Shown here: positions 34,845 to 43,702 of the stretch, one piece after another
How the letters are laid out: the number at the start of each line of letters is the position of its first letter
Position numbering within the stretch: the stretch's first letter is position 1
Source: Catenulispora yoronensis
GTDB lineage: Bacteria; Actinomycetota; Actinomycetes; Streptomycetales; Catenulisporaceae
DNA length: 64,000 bases
NCBI RefSeq assembly: GCF_039531695.1
Contig: NZ_BAAAQN010000068.1
Coordinates: forward strand, 1-64,000
Direction of reading: 5' to 3'
Notes under the pieces: generated by a model
The model's input: the letters and a program-made list of their open reading frames with translations, nothing else
Databases searched by the model: none
What the model was told of the DNA's origin: nothing
Made by a program: the position numbers and the translations under genes

Positions 34845-35989
34845 ACAAGCGGTGCCAGCGAAACTCCCAGATGCAGCCGCAACCGGTCGTGACCATCACT
34901 CAGATCGAGACCGGTGACCCGCTCGATCTTCTCCAGCCGGTGGTAGAGCGTCTGCCGATGGATGCTCAACGCGGCAGCCGTCTGCTGCGCACTCCCCGCG
35001 TGATCCAAGTACGTCTGCGCCGTATGAAGCAGCTCCGGTTCCTCCAGCAGCCGCCGCACCGCAGGATCCACCACAGCATCCCGAAGCTCCCGCTGCGGTC
35101 CGCACGCGAGCAGCCGGTAGATCCCCAACTCCGCCCACGCCGCCGTCGGCCGAAAAGCCGGAACCGCGCGCCCGACCCGCACTGCGAGGCGCGCCTCCCG
35201 CCAACTCGCTCGCGCCTCCGCCAAATCCTCGCGCGGCGCGCCTATCCCGACCAATACGCCGTCCCGCGCATCAGCCCCCAACCGTTCTCTATAGAGTTCC
35301 AGCGCGCGGTCCGCGATATCCGCGACCGAATGCGGCTCCGGAACCAACAGACTGATGTGATCCGTCTCCGCCGCCGCCAGCACCGACCGCGGCAGCCGCC
35401 ACAGGTTGAGCGGCACAGATTGCCAGTCCTCCGGCCGCACCGTCTCCAGCACCAGCACCGCCACCCGCCGGTCCCGCTCCACCAGCCCCAGCGCCGCGAT
35501 CTCCTCGGCGGCCTCCTCCACCACCGCGCGCTCCGGCGACAGCAGGTTCTGGAGGCGCTCCTCCATCCGCTCGCGCACCCGCGCCTGCTGCGCCAGCAGC
35601 GCCCCGGCGCGCGACGCCTCGTGCATCGCGCCGTTCAGCAGTTCGTCGTCCAGCGGCTCGCCGCCTTCGAGCAGCCAGACGTATCCGTACGTCACCCCGT
35701 TCCACCGCGCGGGCAGACAGACGCGGGGCAGCACTCCGTGCTCCGGGTCGGCGGGAGTACGCACCGGACGGTCGCTGCGGGCGATCCCGAAGCCCTCGAA
35801 CCAGGCGCGCACCTCGGGGGAGGAGCGCCGCTGGAGGATCGAGCGCTGGCGGATCACGTCCAGGCCGCCGGACTGGGAGGCGAACGCCACCAGGTTGAAG
35901 TCGCGGTCCTCCAGCGTCGCTGAAGCGGCGGCCAGGCGGGAGATGCCATCCACGAGGTCCTGGAAGTGGTCGGTCGTCAGCGTCGCCAT
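34838..35989 (-). CDS. PucR family transcriptional regulator of proline catabolism
   Basis: 383 residues from ATG 35989. The N-terminal GAF/PucR-type sensing region is followed by a GGDEF-like middle (RRVAVLVLETVRPEDW, VLVGIGAPREDLAEARASWR). The C-terminal HTH_30 is LLHTAQTYLDHAGSAQQTAA then ALSIHRQTLYHRLEKIERVT. It is divergent from proline dehydrogenase and P5C dehydrogenase, the arrangement of actinobacterial PutR/PruR activators. A role as proline-responsive activator is therefore the best inference. Confidence 0.9.
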   Translation of the reverse strand: MATLTTDHFQDLVDGISRLAAASATLEDRDFNLVAFASQSGGLDVIRQRSILQRRSSPEVRAWFEGFGIARSDRPVRTPADPEHGVLPRVCLPARWNGVTYGYVWLLEGGEPLDDELLNGAMHEASRAGALLAQQARVRERMEERLQNLLSPERAVVEEAAEEIAALGLVERDRRVAVLVLETVRPEDWQSVPLNLWRLPRSVLAAAETDHISLLVPEPHSVADIADRALELYRERLGADARDGVLVGIGAPREDLAEARASWREARLAVRVGRAVPAFRPTAAWAELGIYRLLACGPQRELRDAVVDPAVRRLLEEPELLHTAQTYLDHAGSAQQTAAALSIHRQTLYHRLEKIERVTGLDLSDGHDRLRLHLGVSLAPLVG

Positions 35990-36142
35990 CAGACAAGTGT
36001 ATGACGATATCGGGCGAAGATCGTGGCAGTCGTCCATATCCAGGGTGGTGAACCCGGAATTACGTTGGCCCCAACAGGAGTACGCCACCACTCCGCCACC
36101 AGCGCGCCGCCAGGTGCGTCACCACGAAAGCCAGGCCCGCCC
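35990..36142. promoter_or_regulatory. Divergent control region of the proline-catabolism locus
   Basis: 153 bp between the PucR-type regulator and proline dehydrogenase. The left half is AT-richer (TGTATGACGATATCGGG, CATATCC). It must contain both promoters and any regulator site; no perfect palindrome was found. Confidence 0.45.
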
Positions 36143-37069
36143 ATGCCCAGCCGCACCCTTCTCGCCGCCGCCCGGAGCCGCAGGATGCGCGGCCTGATCA
36201 CCGGCGTTCCCGTCACCCGCCGCGTCGTCGACCGGTTCGTGGCCGGCGAGAACCTGGACCAGGCCAGCGCGGTGCTCGCCGACCTGGTCGGGGAGGGCCT
36301 GACCGCCACCGTGGACCGGCTCGGCGAGGACACCCTCGACGCCTCCGACGCCGCCGCCACCCGCGACGCCTACCTGGCGATGCTCAAGCGCTTCGCCGAG
36401 CTCGGCATCGCCGGCCGCACCGAGGTCTCGGTGAAGCTCTCGGCGCTCGGCCAGAAGCTCCCCAAGGACGCCGCGAAGATCACGCTGGAGAACGCCGTCG
36501 CGATCGCCGAGGCGGCCCGTGACGCCGGCACCACGATGACCCTGGACATGGAGGACCACACCACCGTCGACGCCACCCTCGGCACCCTCCGCGACCTGCG
36601 CGGCGAGTTCCCCTGGGTGGGCGTGGCGATCCAGGCCATGCTGTTCCGCACCGAGGGCGACATCACCGACCTGGCCACCGCCGGCTCCCGGGTCCGGCTG
36701 GTCAAGGGCGCCTACATGGAGCCGGCCTCGGTCGCGCACCAGGACAAGCACGAGGTCGACAAGGCCTACGTGCGCGCCATGGGCACCCTGATGCGCTCCT
36801 CGGCCTACCCGATGATCGGCAGCCACGACCAGCGCATGATCGACATCGCCCACAAGCTGGTCGGCGAGACCGGCCGCGAGCCCGACACCTACGAGTTCCA
36901 GATGCTGCACGGCATCCGTGCCACCGAGCAGCGCGCGCTGGTCGCCGGCGGCGAGACCGTGCGCGTCTACGTGCCCTTCGGCGACGACTGGTACGGCTAC
37001 TTCATGCGCCGCCTGGCCGAGCGCCCGGCCAATGTCATGTTCTTCCTGAACTCGCTCGTCAAGAAGTAA
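36143..37069 (+). CDS. Proline dehydrogenase, monofunctional
   Basis: 308 residues from ATG 36143; the frame is open upstream to 36023, but that part crosses the promoter. FAD barrel motifs include TEVSVKLSALGQKLP, MTLDMEDHTTVD, RLVKGAYMEP and the C-terminal YGYFMRRLAERP, which holds the paired Arg residues for proline carboxylate. It oxidises L-proline to 1-pyrroline-5-carboxylate at the membrane. The next gene, 34 nt on, completes the route to glutamate. Confidence 0.95.
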   Translation: MPSRTLLAAARSRRMRGLITGVPVTRRVVDRFVAGENLDQASAVLADLVGEGLTATVDRLGEDTLDASDAAATRDAYLAMLKRFAELGIAGRTEVSVKLSALGQKLPKDAAKITLENAVAIAEAARDAGTTMTLDMEDHTTVDATLGTLRDLRGEFPWVGVAIQAMLFRTEGDITDLATAGSRVRLVKGAYMEPASVAHQDKHEVDKAYVRAMGTLMRSSAYPMIGSHDQRMIDIAHKLVGETGREPDTYEFQMLHGIRATEQRALVAGGETVRVYVPFGDDWYGYFMRRLAERPANVMFFLNSLVKK

Positions 37070-37103
37070 CAGAAGAAGCCACAGAGGGGATCCCCCGCAC
37101 CGC

Positions 37104-38735
<1,632 letters not shown>

Positions 38736-38768
38736 CGGCCTGACCGGCCGTCGCAGCTCGGCTCGCTG

Positions 38769-38984
38769 CTATCCGCAGCAGCCGCCGCCGCAGCATCCGC
38801 CAGCGTTGCCGGATGCTGCGGCGGACTTGTTCCCGCCTCCGACGTTCACGGCGACCGCGGAGATCAGCTTGACGGTGTCGTCGTGGCCCGCCGGGCAGGT
38901 GGCCGGAGCCGACGCCTCGGACATTGGACGCGACAGCTCGAAGGTGTCGCCACACGCGCGACAGCGAAATTCGTAACGGGCCAT
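38769..38984 (-). CDS. FmdB-type zinc ribbon protein
   Basis: 71 residues from ATG 38984. An N-terminal zinc ribbon MARYEFRCRACGDTFEL has the first Cys pair, with a later Cys and His in ATCPAGH. The C-terminus is a Cys/Gly cluster (GGCCGGGCCG), common in this regulatory-ribbon family. It may bind metal or nucleic acid; no role is established. The upstream frame extension to 39215 overlaps the divergent mycosin gene and is not used. Confidence 0.85.
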   Translation of the reverse strand: MARYEFRCRACGDTFELSRPMSEASAPATCPAGHDDTVKLISAVAVNVGGGNKSAAASGNAGGCCGGGCCG

Positions 38985-39034
38985 GTCCCGCATCATAAAC
39001 GGCCCGCGCTCCCTGGCCAGTGGCGGCAAAGCCG

Positions 39035-39073
39035 TATATCGGATCATCACTGAGGTTTGCGTCATCTGATATA
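39035..39073. promoter_or_regulatory. Inverted repeat upstream of mycosin gene
   Basis: TATATCGGAT (39035-39044) and ATCTGATATA (39064-39073) match as inverted copies at 9 of 10 positions, in a 97-bp divergent space. The right arm touches the mycosin ribosome-binding region, so bound protein would block expression. No regulator gene is adjacent. Confidence 0.5.
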
Positions 39074-39081
39074 GAGGCGCG

Positions 39082-40368
39082 ATGCTATTGCGCATGTCGC
39101 GCCGTAGGACGTCGATTTTCGTTACCTGTGCTCTGGCCTCCTTAGCGATCCTTCCCACGACGGCGCGCGCGGACGATCCAGCCCCGGCCAAGCCGGCGGC
39201 GCAGTGGCCGCTCACCTATCTCAAGGCCGACCAGATCTGGCAGCTCACCAAGGGCGGCGGCGTCACCGTCGGGCTGGTCGACTCCGGGGTCTCCCCGCTC
39301 GGCGACACCCGCGCCAACCTGCTCTCCGGGGCCGACTTCTCCGAAGGCTCGACCAGCACCGGGACCGCGCACATCGACACCGACACGGACAGCCACGGCA
39401 CGACCATGGCCGTGCTGATCGCCGGCACCGGCGGCGGCCAGGGCCTGCGCGGCCTGGCCCCGGAGGCGAAGATCCTCCCGGTCCGGATGCAGAAGCAGAC
39501 CGGCGAGGACCCGGCCAAGATCACCGACGCCGTCAAGTACGCGACCGGGCAGCACGTGCGGGTGATCAACATGTCGCTGGGCACGGCTCCGACGGCGGAC
39601 CTGGCGGCGGCCGTCAAGGCGGCGCAGGCGGCGGACATCGTGGTGGTCGCCGCCGCGGGCAACGGAGGGACGGCCAAGGTCATCACCCCGGCGGCGTATC
39701 CGGGCGTGGTGGCGGTCGGCGCGGTGGACTCCACCGGGACCCGGTGGGACTCCTCCAGCTACGGTCCGCAGGTCGCGCTGATGGGACCCGGCGTGGGGAT
39801 CCCGGTGGAGGACGCCACCGGCGCGCCGAAGACCGCGCGCGGTACCAGCAACGCGACCGCCTATGTGACGGCTTCCGCGGCGCTGCTTCGTGCCTTGCAC
39901 CCCGACTGGACCGCCGGACAGACGATTCGCGCGCTGCTGGCCACGGCCACCAAAGCCGGTGGCACTACAGGGCTGACGCGGAACGACAAGTACGGGTACG
40001 GGATCGTCAATCCGCTCGCGGCGCTTAGCGCCGGCGCGCCTGTAGAGAAGGACAACCCGCTGGTCTCGGGGGCGGCGCCGCTGGCGGCCGCGCTTCCGGC
40101 CAGCGCTCCGTCTCCCTCGCCGACGACTCCTGCTCCCGCTACCAGCAGCAGTGCGTCGCCTACGCCTTCGCCGAAGAGTGCGGCTACTACGGACGTAGTG
40201 CAGAAGTCTGCCAAGGCTACGGACACCGAGAAGACGAGCCTGCTGTCGTCGCGACGGAACAAGCTCCTCGCCGCGTGCGGGGGAGCGGCGGTGCTGGGGC
40301 TCTTGCTGCTGATGCTGAACCGGGGGCTAAAGAGGCGGCAGCTGCGGCGCAATCGCGCCTGGCACTAG
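39082..40368 (+). CDS. mycP: Mycosin-type subtilisin protease of type VII secretion
   Basis: 428 residues. A signal peptide (about 1-30) is followed by an S8 peptidase domain with Asp67 (GLVDSGV), His105 (DSHGTTMA), Asn194 (AAAGNGG) and Ser256 (ARGTSNATA). A Pro/Ser/Thr-rich linker (about 340-385) leads to one C-terminal membrane helix (LLAACGGAAVLGLLLLML) and a short Arg-rich cytoplasmic tail. This is the layout of the MycP mycosins that stabilise and serve ESX secretion systems on the outer face of the membrane. No EccB, EccC, EccD or EccE gene is in the window. Confidence 0.92.
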   Translation: MLLRMSRRRTSIFVTCALASLAILPTTARADDPAPAKPAAQWPLTYLKADQIWQLTKGGGVTVGLVDSGVSPLGDTRANLLSGADFSEGSTSTGTAHIDTDTDSHGTTMAVLIAGTGGGQGLRGLAPEAKILPVRMQKQTGEDPAKITDAVKYATGQHVRVINMSLGTAPTADLAAAVKAAQAADIVVVAAAGNGGTAKVITPAAYPGVVAVGAVDSTGTRWDSSSYGPQVALMGPGVGIPVEDATGAPKTARGTSNATAYVTASAALLRALHPDWTAGQTIRALLATATKAGGTTGLTRNDKYGYGIVNPLAALSAGAPVEKDNPLVSGAAPLAAALPASAPSPSPTTPAPATSSSASPTPSPKSAATTDVVQKSAKATDTEKTSLLSSRRNKLLAACGGAAVLGLLLLMLNRGLKRRQLRRNRAWH

Positions 40369-40988
40369 CGCGGGCTTACGGCCATCGCCAGCAGATACTT
40401 GTTCGTATAGCGGTTCTGGATGACGCGGGTCACAGGGCCGCCGAGCCGCGAGTACCAGACTGCGGGCTGTGAGAACGCCATAACGGTGAACTCCACGAGT
40501 CCTTCCGCGCGCGTTACATAGAAGGCTTCGCGGCCACGTTCCGGATGGCCCGGCAGCGTCTCATAGGCGTACCCGGCCCAGTCGGCGCGGTCGAACTCGG
40601 CGGCCACGATCCGGAACGGTGCGCGGAGCGGGACCACGCCTGCCACCCGGGCTGTCAGTCGGCCTTCGAGCCCGACTGCCGGTGCCGGCGGTACTGGCGG
40701 CACGCCGTCGGGGGAGGGCACCTCGACCGTCATCCCGGCCCCGATCTGCGGCCCCCAGGCTCGCAGCATCGCCCGCGCGCGCTCGAAGGCGCGATCCAGT
40801 GCGGGATCGTCAGCGGTGAACGCGTGCGCCAGCGGGATCGAACGCCGGAAATACCGGTGGCCGTCCGGAACCGGGCCGATCGCGGCGTCGCCGGGGTGCG
40901 GTTCGGGTCCGGGGTGCGGTTCAGGTCCGGAGCGCGGCTCGAGTCTGCGGCCCGGCGCGCGCGGCTCCTGCGCCTCTTGCGGCTCCAT
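40365..40988 (-). CDS. DUF1990 family protein
   Basis: 207 residues from ATG 40988. After a Pro/Glu/His-rich N-terminal tail (about 45 residues), the domain HRYFRRSIPLAHAFTADDPA ... YAYETLPGHPERGREAFYVT ... FSQPAVWYSRLGGPVTRVIQ matches DUF1990, a small-molecule or lipid-binding-like fold of unknown function. It lies 14 nt after the alpha/beta hydrolase gene and overlaps the mycosin stop by 4 nt tail to tail. Confidence 0.88.
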   Translation of the reverse strand: MEPQEAQEPRAPGRRLEPRSGPEPHPGPEPHPGDAAIGPVPDGHRYFRRSIPLAHAFTADDPALDRAFERARAMLRAWGPQIGAGMTVEVPSPDGVPPVPPAPAVGLEGRLTARVAGVVPLRAPFRIVAAEFDRADWAGYAYETLPGHPERGREAFYVTRAEGLVEFTVMAFSQPAVWYSRLGGPVTRVIQNRYTNKYLLAMAVSPR

Positions 40989-41002
40989 GGCGGCCGGGCG
41001 CC

Positions 41003-42055
41003 CTACGGCGCCGTCACCTCGTCGCCCCGCCCTATCGCGATCAGCGCCAGGTTCCGCAGCGCGGGGCTGCCGGGGCGCAGGTAGTCGCTGTGGCCGCCGC
41101 GGCCGGCGTCGAACCGCCGGGCGCCGAACGCCGGGTCCACCGGGTCGTCGCCGAAGCCGAGGTCCACGCCGAGCAGGTCCACCTGGACGTGCGGGACGTC
41201 GGCGATGCCGTCGTTGGCGCCGCGCCCGGCCCAGACCCGGGCCCCGGTGTTCAGGTCGGCGACCGAGCCCACGCCCATGCCGGGGGAGCCGAACACCGCG
41301 ATGTCGGTGGCCTTGACCGCGTGCGCGGCCTGGCCGCACACCACCGAGCCGTAGCTGTGGCACATCAGCGTCACCGGGGCCGGGTTGACCATCTTGAGCT
41401 GGTTCAGGAACCCCTTCAGCGCCCTGGCCCCGGCCTCGGCGTGACCCAGCGTGGTGACATGGATGCTGTCCACCGACGGCGGGTCGTAGCCGAGCCAGCC
41501 GATCACCGCCAGCGAACCGCCGGCGCCCAGGTCCTGGGCCTGCGACCACAGCGCCTCGGCGCCGCCGCCGGGGCCCTTGACGCTGTCGAAGTTGGACAGG
41601 GTGTTGCCGGCCCCCGGCACCACGACCGCGATCCGCTTGGCGTGCACCAGGTCGCCGACGACCTCGATGCCCCGGCCGTCGCCGGAGGGGTCGAAGGACA
41701 GGAAGTCCCGGTCCGCGATCGACAGGTTGCGCAGCGTGTGCGCGAGCATCGCGTCGCCGCCGTGCTCGGCCTCGCTCGCGGCCTTCACCATCGCGGCGCG
41801 GTTCAGGTCGTAGCGCTCGGTGAGCGAGGCGACACTGAGCGCCGGGAGTTTCGGCAGGGGGCTGTAGGCGATGCTCGCGTGAGCGGGACCGCTGGTGATT
41901 ATGGTGGCACCGACAGCGATCGACACGGCCAGGGCCTTGCGCCGGAAGCCGTTAGGCATGATCTTGCCGGGACGCAAGCGGTTCAGGTGGTGCCGGACCC
42001 CGTGGGCGAACGCGGAGGGGCCCAGCCCGATGCGGGCGGAGTCGAGCGGGCGCAT
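41003..42055 (-). CDS. Secreted alpha/beta hydrolase, DUF1023 family
   Basis: 350 residues from ATG 42055 (AGGAA 8 nt upstream). A shorter start at 41959 (MPNGFRRKALAVSIAVGA) would give a standard signal peptide ending in AHA-SIA. The nucleophile elbow is MCHSYGSVVC (Ser234), with GDDPVDPAFG and GGHSDYL carrying likely Asp and His. DUF1023 hydrolases are often found with WXG100-type secretion proteins in actinomycetes, in line with the neighbours. The substrate is unknown. Confidence 0.9.
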   Translation of the reverse strand: MRPLDSARIGLGPSAFAHGVRHHLNRLRPGKIMPNGFRRKALAVSIAVGATIITSGPAHASIAYSPLPKLPALSVASLTERYDLNRAAMVKAASEAEHGGDAMLAHTLRNLSIADRDFLSFDPSGDGRGIEVVGDLVHAKRIAVVVPGAGNTLSNFDSVKGPGGGAEALWSQAQDLGAGGSLAVIGWLGYDPPSVDSIHVTTLGHAEAGARALKGFLNQLKMVNPAPVTLMCHSYGSVVCGQAAHAVKATDIAVFGSPGMGVGSVADLNTGARVWAGRGANDGIADVPHVQVDLLGVDLGFGDDPVDPAFGARRFDAGRGGHSDYLRPGSPALRNLALIAIGRGDEVTAP

Positions 42056-42240
42056 CGCATCGGTTCCTAACAGCTTGTGGGGATTCAGGCGATCCTACGC
42101 GATCCGCCGGGCACGCTGACACCGACGCGCTTGATCGCTCATTGAGATGATCTGTGTCCTTGAGATCATCTGCGGCTGATCGGTTTTTGTCGAGGGTCCG
42201 GCGGCGTATATCGCCCTGCTACAACTGACGGACCGCCGGA
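42056..42240. promoter_or_regulatory. Promoter region with inverted repeat AGATGATCT/AGATCATCT
   Basis: AGATGATCT at 42145-42153 and AGATCATCT at 42163-42171 form a perfect inverted repeat with a 9-nt spacer. The region lies upstream of the hydrolase gene and downstream of the YihY gene, so it may be an operator for the hydrolase/DUF1990 pair or a weak terminator for YihY. Confidence 0.5.
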
Positions 42241-43125
42241 TCAGTCGAACAGTGAGCGGGGCCAGGACCTGCGGGCCCGGACCACGTCGGTGGCCACGGC
42301 CATCAGCGTCAGCCGGGCCTGGAGGTAGATCCACGCCAGCAGCCCGAGCACCAGGCCGAAGACGCCGTACAAGGCCGAGGAATGTCGCAGCTGATGCGCG
42401 GCGATCGCCCCGCCGAGGTATTGCAGGCCCTGCCAGACCACCGTGGTGAGCACCGCGCCGAGGAACAGGTCCCGGGTGCGGACCTCCGGCGCGGTGGCGA
42501 TCCGCAGGCCCATCCAGAACAGCAGCCCGGTCAGCACGAACGAGGCGACCACCAGGGCGATCCGGAAGCCGAGGCTGAAGGCGTGGCCGCTGGTCCACTC
42601 GCCGATCGCGCTCAGCACCGTGGTGGACAGCACCCCGAGCCCTATGGTCGAGATGATCCCGAGGCTGCGCAGCCCGGACTTCGGGAACCGGGGCCGCCGC
42701 TCCTCGGGGACGCCCCAGAGCATGTTCATCACGTACTGCGCGGCGTTGGCCAGCCCGAGCGCCCCGACCACCGTGGTGATGATGCTGACCGCCAGGCCGA
42801 CGCCGTTGCGGGCGAAGCCGTGGACGTTGGTGCGCAGCTGGTCGCCGATCACCGGGAAGTCGACCAGGGCCGAGTTGAGGACCCGCTCCTGGATGTTCGG
42901 GTAATGGCGCAGGACGGCGCCGAGCACCGTGGTGAGAATCAGCAGCAGCGGGAACAGCGAGACGAAGGCGAAGAAGGTCAGGATCGCGCTGAGGTAGCCG
43001 ACCTTGGCCTTCTGCAGCTCCCGCCAGACCGCGATCGGGAAGGCGGTCACCGGGTGGCGCTGCTGGAACCGGTCGAGGCTGCGGGCCGTCGAGTGCAGCC
43101 AAGACAGTGGAGCCATGGAACTCAT
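42241..43125 (-). CDS. YihY/BrkB family inner-membrane protein
   Basis: 294 residues; starts at 43125 or 43116 are both possible. Six hydrophobic helices, the first within LSAILTFFAFVSLFPLLLIL. The GLLFWMGLRIATAP and GLLAWIYLQARLTLMAVATD segments are typical of the YihY family, formerly called RNase BN. Function remains unsettled; some members act in envelope homeostasis. A short Arg-rich C-terminus follows. Confidence 0.92.
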   Translation of the reverse strand: MSSMAPLSWLHSTARSLDRFQQRHPVTAFPIAVWRELQKAKVGYLSAILTFFAFVSLFPLLLILTTVLGAVLRHYPNIQERVLNSALVDFPVIGDQLRTNVHGFARNGVGLAVSIITTVVGALGLANAAQYVMNMLWGVPEERRPRFPKSGLRSLGIISTIGLGVLSTTVLSAIGEWTSGHAFSLGFRIALVVASFVLTGLLFWMGLRIATAPEVRTRDLFLGAVLTTVVWQGLQYLGGAIAAHQLRHSSALYGVFGLVLGLLAWIYLQARLTLMAVATDVVRARRSWPRSLFD

Positions 43126-43310
43126 ATAAGCACCAATGTCTTGGGGCCCCCTCCCCGGCGCGCCGATCTAGTGTGCGCTGTGGGCCGTGGAAGCACTGGC
43201 AAGCAACGGATTGTCGTACAGGCGATCGGATCAAGGTCGCCCCGGATCGCGGCGTCGGGTTAGGATGCGACCCACTGTCGGGTGCGGGGATGTCAGGGGG
43301 TGGATGTGCC

Positions 43311-43625
43311 GTGGCCAGCCACGAGCAGCTCGTCATCGATCTGGGCGGGATCCAGGACTGGGGCAACGCGCTGAGCAGCGTGCGTTCCGGGATCGACCAG
43401 CCGGTCGAGTTCGCCTCCTGCGACGACCAGCTGGGGACCGACGCGGCCTCCAACGCCGTGCAGAACGCGCTGGTCGACTTCGACACGGCCTGGAAAGAGG
43501 GCCGGACGGTCATCGACTCCTATATGAGCGCGCTGTCCAAGATGTGCGACGACACGGTCGCCAAGATCCGGGCGATGGACACCTCGCTGGCCCCGGCCCC
43601 GCACCACCGGCGGGACCTGATGTGA
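43311..43625 (+). CDS. Small helical protein of the type VII secretion-linked pair
   Basis: 104 residues from GTG 43311 with AGGGGG upstream; ATG 43290 is an alternative adding seven residues. Predicted to be two long helices joined by a turn (GIQDWGNALSSVRSGIDQPV, then NAVQNALVDFDTAWKEGRTV and IDSYMSALSKMCDDTVAKIR), in the size range of WXG100 partners, but without the WxG turn. It directly precedes the large WXG100-headed protein, as paired ESX partners or chaperones do. Role is inferred from position. Confidence 0.8.
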   Translation: MASHEQLVIDLGGIQDWGNALSSVRSGIDQPVEFASCDDQLGTDAASNAVQNALVDFDTAWKEGRTVIDSYMSALSKMCDDTVAKIRAMDTSLAPAPHHRRDLM

Positions 43626-43702
43626 GGCCGCGCGCCGCGGATTTCGAAGACTGACACGTCGGGCCGACGGGCGGCCCGGACACGGGGACGGGAGCGCAGA
43701 AC

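Noticed and set aside
43107..43310. Longer N-terminus for the small type VII-linked protein
   Set aside because: The extra residues have no helix pattern and cross a likely promoter; ribosome sites support 43311 or 43290.
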